A stretch of DNA of 64,000 nucleotides from Pontibacillus litoralis JSM 072002 (GTDB lineage Bacteria > Bacillota > Bacilli > Bacillales > BH030062): contig NZ_AVPG01000011.1 in assembly GCF_000775615.1 (NCBI RefSeq), positions 1 to 64,000 on the forward strand, in the 5' to 3' direction. The position numbers and the translations under genes were made by a program. Below, in pieces: positions 36,293 to 44,974 of the stretch (position 1 is the stretch's first letter; every line of letters begins with the position of its first letter). A model generated the notes under the pieces. It was not told where the DNA came from. It made no database searches and worked only from the letters and a program-made list of their open reading frames with translations.

Positions 36293-36769
36293 TTAATAAA
36301 GAGTAGTGAATAAGATGACGCTAATCAATATACCTGTCACGCCACCAAAGAATACTTCAATAGGTTGGTGCCCTAATAGTTCCTTCAACTCTTCCCTTTT
36401 TTCGTATTGTTCTTTCTTATTCCATACTTTAGCCTCTTCGACCAAATGAGTAAAATCCTTAGCAAGTTGATTTAACACGATAGCTTGCTCCCCGGCTTGC
36501 CTTCTAACTCCGGTTGCATCAAACATAACAATAATTGCAAATACACATGACATGGCAAATAGATTAGAATGAAATCCGTTTTCTAATCCAATGCTTGTTG
36601 CAAGAGCGGTTACGGCAGCGGAATGACTACTTGGCATACCACCAGTAGAAAAAACCAGTTGTGTGTTTAATTGTTTTGTTGCTATAAGGTGAATGGGGAT
36701 TTTTACTACTTGGGCAAATACAATAGCAGTAAGTGCCGCCAGAAGAGGAAAATTGGTGAAGAGTCCCAT
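36293..36769 (-). CDS. yuiD: YuiD, divergent PAP2-family membrane protein (DUF212)
   Basis: A 158-residue protein with about four membrane helices. DUF212 features are 'FAQVVKIPIHLI', the phosphatase-like 'STGGMPSSHSAAVTALATSIG' (SxxxHS core of the PAP2/haloperoxidase active site), 'MFDATGVRRQAGEQA' and 'LGHQPIEVFFGGVTGI'. This suggests a lipid or polyprenyl phosphate phosphatase, without proof. GGATG precedes the ATG. Divergent from pepA, as in B. subtilis yuiD/yuiE. Confidence 0.9.
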   Translation of the reverse strand: MGLFTNFPLLAALTAIVFAQVVKIPIHLIATKQLNTQLVFSTGGMPSSHSAAVTALATSIGLENGFHSNLFAMSCVFAIIVMFDATGVRRQAGEQAIVLNQLAKDFTHLVEEAKVWNKKEQYEKREELKELLGHQPIEVFFGGVTGILISVILFTTLY

Positions 36770-37038
36770 GCTCGTTCGTCATCCTTTCTAAATCGTAGCG
36801 TCATTTTTTGTACGCTTATTATTTTAACATGATAGTAATTCATTCGGTTAATGTTAACGTCTGTGAAACGTAAAATTATTATGAAGATTGTGTTAATAAT
36901 GAAGGGATTACGTTAATGTACTTGCGTTTATTATACCATAAGTGGAATAAGATGTTCCTAATAGTTGGTAGATAAAGCCTTTTCACTCCATTTATACATG
37001 GAATATCTGTATAATAGAATTAGGAGGTGTTTCATACA

Positions 37039-38532
37039 ATGTTTGAAATTAAACCAACAAGTGAAATGTTTACTCAAAAGGAAGCTGTCATATTAGCAAT
37101 CTATGAAGAGAATAAACAGCAGCAACCTTTTTATAGTCAATGTAATGATGCTTTAGATGGTGCGTTAGATCAATACATACAAGATGGAGATGTATCGAAT
37201 CACTATAAAGCTGTCTCTAAAGTGTTTACGTTAAACAAAATAAAAACAAAACGTATTTATATTCTAGGATTAGGAAAGAAAGAAAAACTAACCAATCAAC
37301 GTTTGAAATCTGCTCTAGGAGCATTGTTTAAACAGTTACAAAAAGACAAAATAACAGAGACGTCTATCGTTCTTGATAGTTTTGTAACGGATGAGATTTC
37401 CGCTGAAGTAGTAGCGGAAGTGATGGCAGAAGCAATGGTTGTAGCACCTTTCCAATTTGATACATATCAATCAGGGAATAACAAACCGGCAATTATGTTA
37501 GAGAGTATTACATTGCTTAGTGATCAAGCTTCCTTACCGATTAATCATGCTATACAGAAAGGGAGAGCGATGGGGTATGGGGTGAACACAGCCCGTCAGC
37601 TAGTTCAAATCCCTGGTAATTTACTTACCGCAACGGATATAGCTGAATATGCGAAAACGATGGCGGTAGAGTACGGTTTTGAAGTAGAATTTTTAAATAA
37701 GCAAGAGATGGAGCAGCTAGGAATGGGAGCATTATTAGCTGTTAATCAAGGGTCTGTAGAGCCACCTAAAATGATTGTATTAAAGTATCAAGGAAGAGAA
37801 GTGTGGGATGATGTTACTGGATTGGTAGGAAAGGGAATTACGTTTGATACAGGTGGCTATTCATTAAAGCCGAAAGATGGCATAGTCGGCATGAAAGGGG
37901 ATATGGGAGGAGCTGCGGCTGTTCTAGGTGCAATGGATGTCATAGGGCGCTTAAAACCGAAACAAAACGTAGTAGCTGTAATCCCGTCAACAGATAACAT
38001 GGTTAGTGGATCCGCTTTTAAGCCAGATGATGTGATTACATCGATGAGTGGAAAGACAATAGAAGTATTAAATACAGATGCGGAAGGTCGATTAGTGTTA
38101 GCAGATGCCATCACATATGCCAAAAAGCAATATCAAGTGAGTAGCATTATCGATGTTGCGACGTTAACAGGTGGCGTTGTCGTTGCTTTAGGAGATCAAG
38201 TAACTGGTGCAATGACGAATGATGAAACATTGTATCAAGCGATAGAGAGCGCTTCTAAGCAAGCAGGGGAGCATATATGGCAACTACCATATAATGACTT
38301 GTATCAAGAGCAAGTTCGTTCTAGCTCTATTGCCGATTTAAACAACTCCCCAGGAAGAAAAGCACATGCCATTATGGCTGGAGCCTTTTTAGCTGAGTTT
38401 GCTGATGACACATCGTGGGTACACTTAGATATAGCAGGAACATCAGAATCAGAGGTGTCTTATGATCTTGGTCCAAAGGGTCCTACAGGAGTAATGGTTC
38501 GAACACTTGCCTCATATGTATTACGAAAATAA
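37039..38532 (+). CDS. pepA: Leucyl aminopeptidase, M17 family (YuiE/PepA)
   Basis: A 497-residue cytosolic metallo-aminopeptidase. The C-terminal catalytic domain has 'VGKGITFDTGGYSLKPKDG' (Lys and Asp metal ligands), the M17 signature NTDAEGRLVLADA (about 340s) and 'GVVVALGDQVTGAM'. The N-terminal domain (about 1-160) is the usual alpha/beta hexamer-forming part. It removes N-terminal residues from peptides. GGAGGTG lies before the ATG at 37039; the ATG 12 bases earlier overlaps that site. Confidence 0.94.
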   Translation: MFEIKPTSEMFTQKEAVILAIYEENKQQQPFYSQCNDALDGALDQYIQDGDVSNHYKAVSKVFTLNKIKTKRIYILGLGKKEKLTNQRLKSALGALFKQLQKDKITETSIVLDSFVTDEISAEVVAEVMAEAMVVAPFQFDTYQSGNNKPAIMLESITLLSDQASLPINHAIQKGRAMGYGVNTARQLVQIPGNLLTATDIAEYAKTMAVEYGFEVEFLNKQEMEQLGMGALLAVNQGSVEPPKMIVLKYQGREVWDDVTGLVGKGITFDTGGYSLKPKDGIVGMKGDMGGAAAVLGAMDVIGRLKPKQNVVAVIPSTDNMVSGSAFKPDDVITSMSGKTIEVLNTDAEGRLVLADAITYAKKQYQVSSIIDVATLTGGVVVALGDQVTGAMTNDETLYQAIESASKQAGEHIWQLPYNDLYQEQVRSSSIADLNNSPGRKAHAIMAGAFLAEFADDTSWVHLDIAGTSESEVSYDLGPKGPTGVMVRTLASYVLRK

Positions 38533-38550
38533 CTAGGAAAAATACTACAA

Positions 38551-38588
38551 AACGACCAAAATAGTCTCAAAAAAACGTTTTGGTCGTT
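38551..38588. terminator. Terminator between pepA and the 38587 gene
   Basis: AACGACCAAAA / TTTTGGTCGTT stem; T-rich sequence follows on the minus strand. Confidence 0.8.
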
Positions 38589-38952
38589 ACCATTGTAGTG
38601 TCATAGTTAGTTTGCAACATTTATTTTGTTCCGTTTTAAATGTTACATGTAAATAATCAGGGTTGTATTGAATATCAAATGGATGCTTTACGCCTGCACT
38701 TTTTATCAATTGTTTTACTTCATCTTGTTTGGATTGTTGTGCTGCATTCATTAATTGACAAGCGTAAGTATGGGATTGCATGAACGTATGGGTGACTAAA
38801 CGGGCATCGTTTAATAACGATTGGAATGCTGTTGCTGATTGGATCAATGGTTTTGTGTTGATTTGTGGGAATGAGTGATTACGCATGTGGAGAACGTTGG
38901 GGAAAATCGGTGAAGATCGATAGCATACATCATAGTAAAAAGGTAAATACAC
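38587..38952 (-). CDS. Small protein of unknown function
   Basis: A 121-residue soluble protein that I do not recognise. The N-terminal 40 residues are aromatic- and Pro-rich (YLPFYYDVCYRSS), the middle is helical (SATAFQSLLNDARLVTHTFMQ ... QQSKQDEVKQLIKSAG), and the C-terminal 45 residues look like beta strands (FDIQYNPDYLHVTF, CCKLTMTLQW). A strong AGGAGGTGA site seven bases before GTG and a following terminator support expression. The layout (short N-tail, helix, amphipathic strands) resembles small spore-associated or inner-coat proteins, but that is a guess. Single gene between pepA and deoD. Confidence 0.7.
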   Translation of the reverse strand: MYLPFYYDVCYRSSPIFPNVLHMRNHSFPQINTKPLIQSATAFQSLLNDARLVTHTFMQSHTYACQLMNAAQQSKQDEVKQLIKSAGVKHPFDIQYNPDYLHVTFKTEQNKCCKLTMTLQW

Positions 38953-39035
38953 GGGTAGATCACCTCCTGCTTTTCACTATATGATTATCTGTTATTTCTG
39001 TGCTACTTCAAGGTTGTAGAGTAAAGAGATCTAAA

Positions 39036-39074
39036 AAAAGTCAATTCTATGTTTATGGCATAGAACTGACTTCT
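39036..39074 (-). terminator. Terminator after deoD
   Basis: AAGTCA-n-TTCTATG / CATAGAA-n-TGACTT hairpin; a T run follows on the minus strand. Confidence 0.85.
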
Positions 39075-39079
39075 TTAGA

Positions 39080-39790
39080 TTATTGTTGTATAGCTGCTTC
39101 TAGAGCTATTTCAATCATTTCGTTAAATGTCGTTTGGCGCTCCTCAGCAGTTGTCTCTTCTCCTGTGATAACGTGATCACTCACCGTAAGGATAGCTAAA
39201 GCTTGACGGTCGTATTTAGCTGCTAGTGTGTATAATGCCGTTGTTTCCATTTCTACTGCTAACACGTTGTAGTGAGCTAATTGGTCGAAAAGCTCTTTAG
39301 CATTATCGCGATAAAAGCTATCGCTCGTAAATACATTTCCAACCCGAGGTGTGATGCCTTTTTGTTCTCCTGCTTCATAAGCTGCTTTTAATAAATCAAA
39401 ATCAGCAGTTGGTGCGTAATCAATACCACCGAATGTCATGCGATTCATTTGGGAATCCGTAGAGGAAGTAGAAGCTAAAATGACATCCCGAACCTTTACG
39501 TCTTCTTGAAGTGCACCACAGGAACCGACCCGTATTAATTTTTGAACGTCGTATCCTTGAATTAATTCGTTCACATAAATGGATATAGATGGGATTCCCA
39601 TACCTGTTCCTTGGACAGAAATACGCTGTCCTTTATAAGTCCCTGTGTACCCATACATGCCCCGTACTTCATTGTAACAGGCCACATCCTCAAGAAAGTT
39701 CTCAGCAATATATTTTGCTCGAAGGGGATCGCCAGGAAGCAATATTTTGTCAGCTATATCTCCTTTTTTAGCACCGATATGTACAGTCAT
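39080..39790 (-). CDS. deoD: Purine-nucleoside phosphorylase
   Basis: A 236-residue hexameric-type (NP-I) nucleoside phosphorylase that splits purine nucleosides with phosphate into base and pentose 1-phosphate. It has '[17 protein letters not shown]' (phosphate site), '[16 protein letters not shown]', 'RVGSCGAL' and '[14 protein letters not shown]' for ribose and base. AAGGAGGTC precedes the ATG. Single-gene unit on the minus strand. Confidence 0.96.
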   Translation of the reverse strand: MTVHIGAKKGDIADKILLPGDPLRAKYIAENFLEDVACYNEVRGMYGYTGTYKGQRISVQGTGMGIPSISIYVNELIQGYDVQKLIRVGSCGALQEDVKVRDVILASTSSTDSQMNRMTFGGIDYAPTADFDLLKAAYEAGEQKGITPRVGNVFTSDSFYRDNAKELFDQLAHYNVLAVEMETTALYTLAAKYDRQALAILTVSDHVITGEETTAEERQTTFNEMIEIALEAAIQQ

Positions 39791-40029
39791 TATGGATGAC
39801 CTCCTTGTTGTTCATATATTGTTAAACTATCATAATGATAAGTGAAAAACAAATGTTATCGATTTCAATTCTGATTAATATCCATGCTAGGTTTTCACTG
39901 TATAACTTGATAAAATAGCAGTATGTTTCAAAAATAAAGGGATATATTGTCGGTTAAGTATGCACAGGTTATAGCATGTTGCAGTACAATTAGGTAATAC
40001 CGAACATGATAAGGAGGAGTAATAGTATA

Positions 40030-40518
40030 ATGAATATTTCCATTTCCAAACTTCCTGGTATTGGACAAAAAATAAGTTTTACAACAGGAGAGGATAGTCA
40101 ACTCGTGTTGATTGTTCATCATACTGGTAAGCGAGAATTGTATTTTTTTGAAGAGGCTGGAAGTGATGAAGCGGACTTTGGCATGGACCTTACCGCTGAT
40201 GAGACGCGAGAACTAGGTGCTCAGCTATTAGGTGCAACATACCAACCAGTTGATGCAGATAAATTGAAGATGTTTAACAACCAAATTGTGATTGATTGGG
40301 TTGGAATAAAAGAAGCATCCTCTCTTGTAAATAAAACGATAGAAGAATCTGAAGTGAGAAATAAGACGGGAGCAACCATTATTGGTATTGTAAAAGGAGA
40401 AGACATTACCGCTATTCCAGAAGCACATACAAAGCTTCAGGCAGGCGATGTAATTATGGCGATTGGAAAAAAAGATCAAATCGCAACATTAACTTCTCTA
40501 TGTAAAGGAGAGGAATGA
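40030..40518 (+). CDS. khtT: RCK_C (TrkA-C) regulatory subunit, KhtT-like
   Basis: A 162-residue cytosolic protein. The N-terminal part (about 1-70) is the antiporter-linked domain, with 'LPGIGQKISFTTGEDSQLVLIVHHTGKRE'; the C-terminal RCK_C domain (about 85-160) has 'GATIIGIVKGEDITAIPEAHTKLQAGDVIMAIGK'. In B. subtilis KhtT gates the KhtU K+/H+ antiporter and responds to pH, ATP and c-di-AMP. It lies six bases before the antiporter gene, so the two are co-expressed. No khtS homologue is seen. GGAGGAG lies ten bases before the ATG. Confidence 0.87.
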   Translation: MNISISKLPGIGQKISFTTGEDSQLVLIVHHTGKRELYFFEEAGSDEADFGMDLTADETRELGAQLLGATYQPVDADKLKMFNNQIVIDWVGIKEASSLVNKTIEESEVRNKTGATIIGIVKGEDITAIPEAHTKLQAGDVIMAIGKKDQIATLTSLCKGEE

Positions 40519-40524
40519 TGATAC

Positions 40525-41706
40525 GTGGATGTTGAATTGCCAACGTTACTCGGTGCAGGACTCGTATTACTATTAATTTTTTGGTTAGGATTGTTAAGTC
40601 TAAAAATAAAAATTCCGAGTGTCATCCTATATATCCTATTAGGGATTTTACTAGCAGATGCATTGCATGAAAATGAAATATTGCATTTTTCTAGTGAAGT
40701 AGGTATTGTATTGCTATTTTTCTTATTAGGATTAGAATTTAATGTTAACCGGCTCGGTGGCATAGCGAAGAAGATATGGCCTGCAGGGTTAATGGATGTA
40801 GCTTTAAGTCTTGGTGTTTCTATGCTATTGTGCTTAGCTTTCGGCATGGACTTATTTACATCATTTTTAATCGGTGGGGTTACATATGCAACTAGTTCGT
40901 CCATAACGGCTAAATTGCTAGACGATACAGGGCGCATGGCTAACTCGGAGACAGAATTTATATTAGCTTTATTGATTTTTGAAGATTTGGTAGCACCTAT
41001 TGTTGTAGCAATCATTATGGGGATGAGTAGTGGGGAAAGTTTTCAAACGACAGATCTTCTCTTGTTGCTTAGTAAAATTATTGTATTAGCCTTAGGTGCA
41101 ATTATATTAGGAAAGACGGTCTTTAAACATTTTGAGAAATTGTTAAACAAAATCGAAGACGAAGATTTCAAGATAGCTTTGTTAGTAGGTATTGCGTTAT
41201 CTTACGGTGGATTAGCGTTACTTCTCGGTTTATCAGAAGTGTTAGGTGCCTTTTTAGCTGGTATGATGCTAGCTGAGATTGGTAAGATTGAACGCGTTGA
41301 GCAAACGGTTCATCCTATAAAAGACTTAATGCTACCAATGTTCTTCGTGTATTTTGGTACATCAATAGAATTTGATCAAGGTATTCCATATGCGGGGTTA
41401 TTAATTGCTTTGCTAGGTTGGTCACTGCTTGCCAAGCTACTTGTTGGTATGATTGGAGGCAGGATGTTTGGATTATCGAAGCGAGTATCCTTTCGAGCAG
41501 GCTTGTCTATATGCGCTAGAGGAGAATTTTCTGTTGTTATTGCCGCCATGGCAAGTGGATTAATTAAAGTATTTAGTGGAATGTACATCGTCATTGCCGC
41601 ATTTATAGGCATGATGTTATTTGAACGAGCTCCACAACTGACGAATTTAGTTTATGGGAAACCACAGAAAAAGAAGAAGAACTTGAAGGTACCCGGAAGT
41701 TCATGA
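40525..41706 (+). CDS. khtU: Monovalent cation:proton antiporter-2 (KhtU-like)
   Basis: A 393-residue CPA2-family antiporter with about 12 membrane segments. Marks are 'LGIVLLFFLLGLEFNVNRL'-type TM pairs, 'FEDLVAPIVVAI' (TM5 Asp), 'LGAFLAGMMLAEI' and 'ARGEFSVVIAA' with the conserved Glu. It lacks the C-terminal RCK found in KefB/C, which fits control by the separate KhtT partner just upstream. Its role is K+ efflux in exchange for H+ under alkaline or high-K+ stress. The start is GTG with AAAGGAGAGG upstream; spacing is long (about 11 bases). Confidence 0.9.
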   Translation: MDVELPTLLGAGLVLLLIFWLGLLSLKIKIPSVILYILLGILLADALHENEILHFSSEVGIVLLFFLLGLEFNVNRLGGIAKKIWPAGLMDVALSLGVSMLLCLAFGMDLFTSFLIGGVTYATSSSITAKLLDDTGRMANSETEFILALLIFEDLVAPIVVAIIMGMSSGESFQTTDLLLLLSKIIVLALGAIILGKTVFKHFEKLLNKIEDEDFKIALLVGIALSYGGLALLLGLSEVLGAFLAGMMLAEIGKIERVEQTVHPIKDLMLPMFFVYFGTSIEFDQGIPYAGLLIALLGWSLLAKLLVGMIGGRMFGLSKRVSFRAGLSICARGEFSVVIAAMASGLIKVFSGMYIVIAAFIGMMLFERAPQLTNLVYGKPQKKKKNLKVPGSS

Positions 41707-41709
41707 TTA

Positions 41710-41753
41710 GAAAAATGCCTTATGCTACATATCTAGCGTAAGGCATTTTTGAA
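41710..41753. terminator. Bidirectional terminator between khtU and kapB
   Basis: AAAAATGCCTTATGCTA / TAGCGTAAGGCATTTTT stem (one G-T pair) with a 6-base loop. Confidence 0.9.
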
Positions 41754-41762
41754 GAAAATAAT

Positions 41763-42140
41763 CTAACCGAAATATTGCTGTTCTAGTTGTTCGAGCTGTC
41801 TAGTTGCTTTTTGGTTAAATGCATTATCTTTTTGGAGTTTGTTTTTTAATTGGTCAACTGCTTGTTTTAACGATTGCTGGTAGTCAGGTATATCTCCGTT
41901 AAATGGTTTTACAACAGATTTAGATACGTTTGCCTTCTCGGAAAAACTGAGCGCTTTTCGTTGATGGAAGAAGACATTTTCCGTTTGGCCTGGATTGTGA
42001 AGATCTCCTTGCTGAGGGTGTTTAAGGACAGCTAACACTTTGACTACATATACGTGACCCCGATCTTCAGCAATTTCACCTATGTACTTTCCTGTTTTAT
42101 AATGAGCAGTTACGTAATCTCCTAGAAGAAATGTCGCCAT
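41763..42140 (-). CDS. kapB: Kinase-associated protein B (KapB)
   Basis: A 125-residue protein of the KapB family: a beta-barrel N-terminal domain ('GDYVTAHYKTGKYIGEIAEDRGHVYVVKVLAVLKHP' region) and a C-terminal helical tail. In B. subtilis KapB supports the KinB sporulation kinase signal. Despite the old name 'lipoprotein', this copy has no lipobox or signal peptide. CAGGAGG precedes the ATG at 42138-42140; a longer frame has no site. KinB is not in the window, although patB, its other B. subtilis neighbour, is 1.5 kb away. Confidence 0.83.
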   Translation of the reverse strand: MATFLLGDYVTAHYKTGKYIGEIAEDRGHVYVVKVLAVLKHPQQGDLHNPGQTENVFFHQRKALSFSEKANVSKSVVKPFNGDIPDYQQSLKQAVDQLKNKLQKDNAFNQKATRQLEQLEQQYFG

Positions 42141-42263
42141 AGAATAACCTCCTGTATGTATGTACTTGTATCGTATCAAATTTGTTTGGGTAGGAACAGT
42201 ATCTTGTGTTTGCTATAATAGTCATAAAAGAGTCTTAATGGATAAGAAGGGGCGTGATGATGT

Positions 42264-42473
42264 ATGATGGAGTTTTTGTATTTTCCAGAGGATAAGACAG
42301 CATATATTCCGGCTGTCATTACGTTAATTATTTTTGCTATTGGAGCAGTCATTGTAATGCGAATTATTATAAATGCATCTAGAAAACAAGAGCAACAAGC
42401 CCATGAACAATTTGGTGAGCAGATGAACGTTCATCATGAAACATATTCGCAAACGTCAACAAATAAGAAGTAA
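42264..42473 (+). CDS. Small single-span membrane protein
   Basis: A 69-residue protein with one transmembrane helix (about residues 14-36, 'IPAVITLIIFAIGAVIVMRI') and a Gln/His/Ser-rich hydrophilic tail. AAGGGGCGTG precedes two ATG codons, and a terminator follows. Its family is not recognised. The neighbours kapB and the heme-copper-like protein give no clear clue. A stress or envelope-associated role is possible but unsupported. Confidence 0.6.
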   Translation: MMEFLYFPEDKTAYIPAVITLIIFAIGAVIVMRIIINASRKQEQQAHEQFGEQMNVHHETYSQTSTNKK

Positions 42474-42488
42474 TAGCTCTCTAAAGGT

Positions 42489-42525
42489 AAAGAGGGACAC
42501 CGTTTTGAAGTGTCCCTGTTTTTTT
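42489..42525. terminator. Terminator between the small membrane protein and the 42528 gene
   Basis: GGGACAC / GTGTCCC stem with an 8-base loop and T run. Confidence 0.8.
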
Positions 42526-42527
42526 GA

Positions 42528-42911
42528 TTATTCTTGGCTGCCACTGTGGACATTTTTATACACATTGATGATGAAAAGAATGATAGAAATCGCTAACATA
42601 CTACCGCCGAACCACACACAAATTTGGATAAGCATCATAGGGACTTTTGCATAAATGGCGAACATACCGAATAATAAAACTGGCAAACTAATTTGATAGA
42701 GCCAAAAATGAGCAACTCCTAACGGATGATTACCCGCCTTTGGATAAATCGAGTAGATCACGCCAATGATAGCTGTTGTTAACCAACCAACTACATTAAT
42801 GTGAGCGTGTGTAGCTCCCCACTGTAGTTGTACGGTTGCATGCATATAAATTCCAAACCCAACCCCCAACAGAAAATACAGAACGGCCGCTTTAATCCAT
42901 CTAGACCCCAT
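42528..42911 (-). CDS. Short heme-copper oxidase subunit I-like membrane protein
   Basis: A 127-residue membrane protein with four predicted helices. 'THAHINVVGWLTTAIIGVIYSIYP' matches the His-bearing helix of NorB/cbb3-type subunit I ('HAHxNVxGF'), but full oxidase subunits have at least 12 helices. The metal-binding second half is absent. Short proteins of this kind are annotated as 'cytochrome-c oxidase' in Bacillaceae; the pair of His residues could bind a single heme or be a relic. No frameshift is seen and GGAGGAATTC lies before the ATG, so it looks like a real small gene. Confidence 0.72.
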   Translation of the reverse strand: MGSRWIKAAVLYFLLGVGFGIYMHATVQLQWGATHAHINVVGWLTTAIIGVIYSIYPKAGNHPLGVAHFWLYQISLPVLLFGMFAIYAKVPMMLIQICVWFGGSMLAISIILFIINVYKNVHSGSQE

Positions 42912-43068
42912 CTGAATTCCTCCTCTACATAGACATGCCTTCTTAATTATTCAAATATATGGTGGACGAATGCTATATATGCTTTTCAATTGTTTTTTTT
43001 CTGCGTGCGATTAGGTAATACGCCTTTTGGTGAAACTAATGGTAGAACGATGTAGAAAGGAGAAATAT

Positions 43069-43650
43069 ATGAGTAAATGGTTTGGCGTAATGACTGTATG
43101 TGTAGGTTTGTTCTTAAGTGGTTGTGATATGAATCGTTCGGTACTTAAGATTGACATGTATAATTCAGAAGGGGATTCTTTAGGCACTGCTACATTGACA
43201 GAAGGTGCTGATGCAGTGGATGTTAAGCTATCATTAACAGGTTTAGAACCAGGATTGCACGGCATTCATGTCCACGAATTTCCGAAATGTGAGGGTCCCG
43301 ATTTTAAGTCGGCTGGCAGTCACTTGAACCCAGATGGTAAAAATCATGGACTACTGAATCCTGATGGCTCTCATTTAGGTGACTTACCGAATATTGAAGC
43401 AGATAGCAGTGGAGCAGTAGAAGCAGATGTTACAATATCAGGTGCAACGTTGAAGGATGGGAAAACATCTCTGCTACGTGATAATGGTACTTCATTAATT
43501 ATACATCAAGGACAAGATGATGGAGTAAGTCAACCTGCTGGAAATGCTGGGGAGAGAATCGCGTGTGGAAAAATACAAGTAGATGAGGCTCAAAAACAAG
43601 ACGCGCCTTCTGACCCAACAGAAGATGGCGAGCAGAAGATGAAAGAATAA
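43069..43650 (+). CDS. sodC: Lipoprotein Cu/Zn superoxide dismutase (SodC-like)
   Basis: A 193-residue exported SOD: signal peptide with lipobox LSGC (Cys19) and the SodC domain (about 25-175). The metal ligands can all be seen: H67 and H69 (HVHEF), H85 (SAGSH), H93 (NHG), H102 and D105 (SHLGD), and H146 (IIHQ), plus the disulfide Cys74 and Cys166. B. subtilis YojM is reported to lack some Cu ligands; this copy appears complete and could be active outside the membrane. The last 22 residues are Asp/Glu/Gln-rich. GAAAGGAG precedes the ATG at 43069. Confidence 0.92.
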   Translation: MSKWFGVMTVCVGLFLSGCDMNRSVLKIDMYNSEGDSLGTATLTEGADAVDVKLSLTGLEPGLHGIHVHEFPKCEGPDFKSAGSHLNPDGKNHGLLNPDGSHLGDLPNIEADSSGAVEADVTISGATLKDGKTSLLRDNGTSLIIHQGQDDGVSQPAGNAGERIACGKIQVDEAQKQDAPSDPTEDGEQKMKE

Positions 43651-43654
43651 TAAA

Positions 43655-43708
43655 TGTTGAGGTTGTCCTAAAGTGCAACTGTTGGACTTAGAACAACCAT
43701 CAACGATT
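43655..43708. terminator. Hairpin between sodC and patB
   Basis: An imperfect long stem (GTTGA-GGTTGT with ACAACC-ATCAAC, plus inner pairs) lies between the convergent genes; it has no strong T run. Confidence 0.5.
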
Positions 43709-44871
43709 TACTTTTGTGTTGCTTGGATTAACCTGTTAATCCCTTCTTCTAATAGAGGACGTGGACATGCGATATTCATCCGCATAAACCCAGTACCTAA
43801 TGAACCGAAGGATGCACCATCGTTTAAACCAACTTTTGCTTCCTGTTGCATGAAATGCTTTAATTGCTCCTGGGATAATTCAAGATTTCGGCAGTCTAAC
43901 CATAGTAAATACGTTCCTTCAGGTTCTACGACACGGATGCTCGTATGCGTTTCAAGCATGTCTTTCACATATGCTTTATGGCTTTGAAGAACTGTTAATA
44001 AATCATCTAACCATGCTTCACCATCGCTGTACGCTGCTTCCATGGCAGTTATGGCAAACGTGTTAAGCATCTTCATACCTTGCTTAGTGAATTGATCATC
44101 GATTTGCTTTTTACGATGCTCGCTAGGAGTAACGATGTATGACGCTTGTAAACCTGCTAAGTTAAAGGTTTTGGATGGTGCTAAACATGTAATGGTTTGT
44201 TCCGAGATTTGATCACCTAGAGATGCGATTGGTATATGGGTATGCCCTTGATAAATTAAGTCTGCATGAATTTCATCAGAAATAATCATCGTGTTGTTTT
44301 GTAAGCAAAGTTCGGCCATGCGTTGTAACTCATCCTTCGTCCAAACGCGTCCAACAGGATTGTGCGGATTGCATAAAATGAATGCTTTAATCCCGTTTTT
44401 TAACTGTTGTTCAAAGTCATCAAAATCAATTTCATAACGATAATTATTGTACTGTAAAGGATTTTCTACAATCGTTCGTTGATGCTTTTTAATTACATCA
44501 AAGAATGGGGGATATACTGGTGTTTGGATTAAAATGCGATCTTCTGGTTGTGTTACTGCTTCGATGATGGTATGTAATGACGGTACAACACCGGGGCTAA
44601 AGGTAATCCATTTAGAATCGATTTCCCATTGATGTCGTCTAGCTAACCATGATTGAATCGCTTCGTGTACACTCTCATCTGTAAACGTGTAGCCATAAAT
44701 GCCGTGTGAAGCTCTTTTTGATATGGCATCCTGTACAGCTTGAGGGGTTGCAAAATCCATGTCTGCTACCCACATAGGAAGAACATCTTTCTCTTTAAAA
44801 AGTTTTTCCGTTAAGTCCCATTTTACTGATTTTGTATTTCTGCGATTAATAACCTCATCAAACTTAGTCAA
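43708..44871 (-). CDS. patB: Cystathionine beta-lyase / aminotransferase PatB (MalY family)
   Basis: A 387-residue PLP fold-type I enzyme: 'LPMWVADMDFATPQAVQDAI' near the start, 'NPHNPVGRVWTKDEL' and 'LAPSKTFNLAGLQ' with the PLP Lys. PatB in B. subtilis cleaves cystathionine and related C-S substrates. I chose the TTG at 44869-44871, which has AAGGAGG upstream, and not the long unsupported extension to 44970. Close to yugF upstream on the same strand, though a hairpin separates them. Confidence 0.9.
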   Translation of the reverse strand: MTKFDEVINRRNTKSVKWDLTEKLFKEKDVLPMWVADMDFATPQAVQDAISKRASHGIYGYTFTDESVHEAIQSWLARRHQWEIDSKWITFSPGVVPSLHTIIEAVTQPEDRILIQTPVYPPFFDVIKKHQRTIVENPLQYNNYRYEIDFDDFEQQLKNGIKAFILCNPHNPVGRVWTKDELQRMAELCLQNNTMIISDEIHADLIYQGHTHIPIASLGDQISEQTITCLAPSKTFNLAGLQASYIVTPSEHRKKQIDDQFTKQGMKMLNTFAITAMEAAYSDGEAWLDDLLTVLQSHKAYVKDMLETHTSIRVVEPEGTYLLWLDCRNLELSQEQLKHFMQQEAKVGLNDGASFGSLGTGFMRMNIACPRPLLEEGINRLIQATQK

Positions 44872-44974
44872 TCCAATGACCTCCTTCATAAAATGCTTCA
44901 ATATACTTATCATACAAAAAAATAAAAACAATTGAAAAGAAGAAGGCTTTGATTTGTAAAGAAACAACAAGCAA

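Noticed and set aside
40476-41015. 179-codon frame opposite khtU
   Set aside because: Antisense to a clear antiporter gene, no ribosome site, and Asn/Ser-rich composition.
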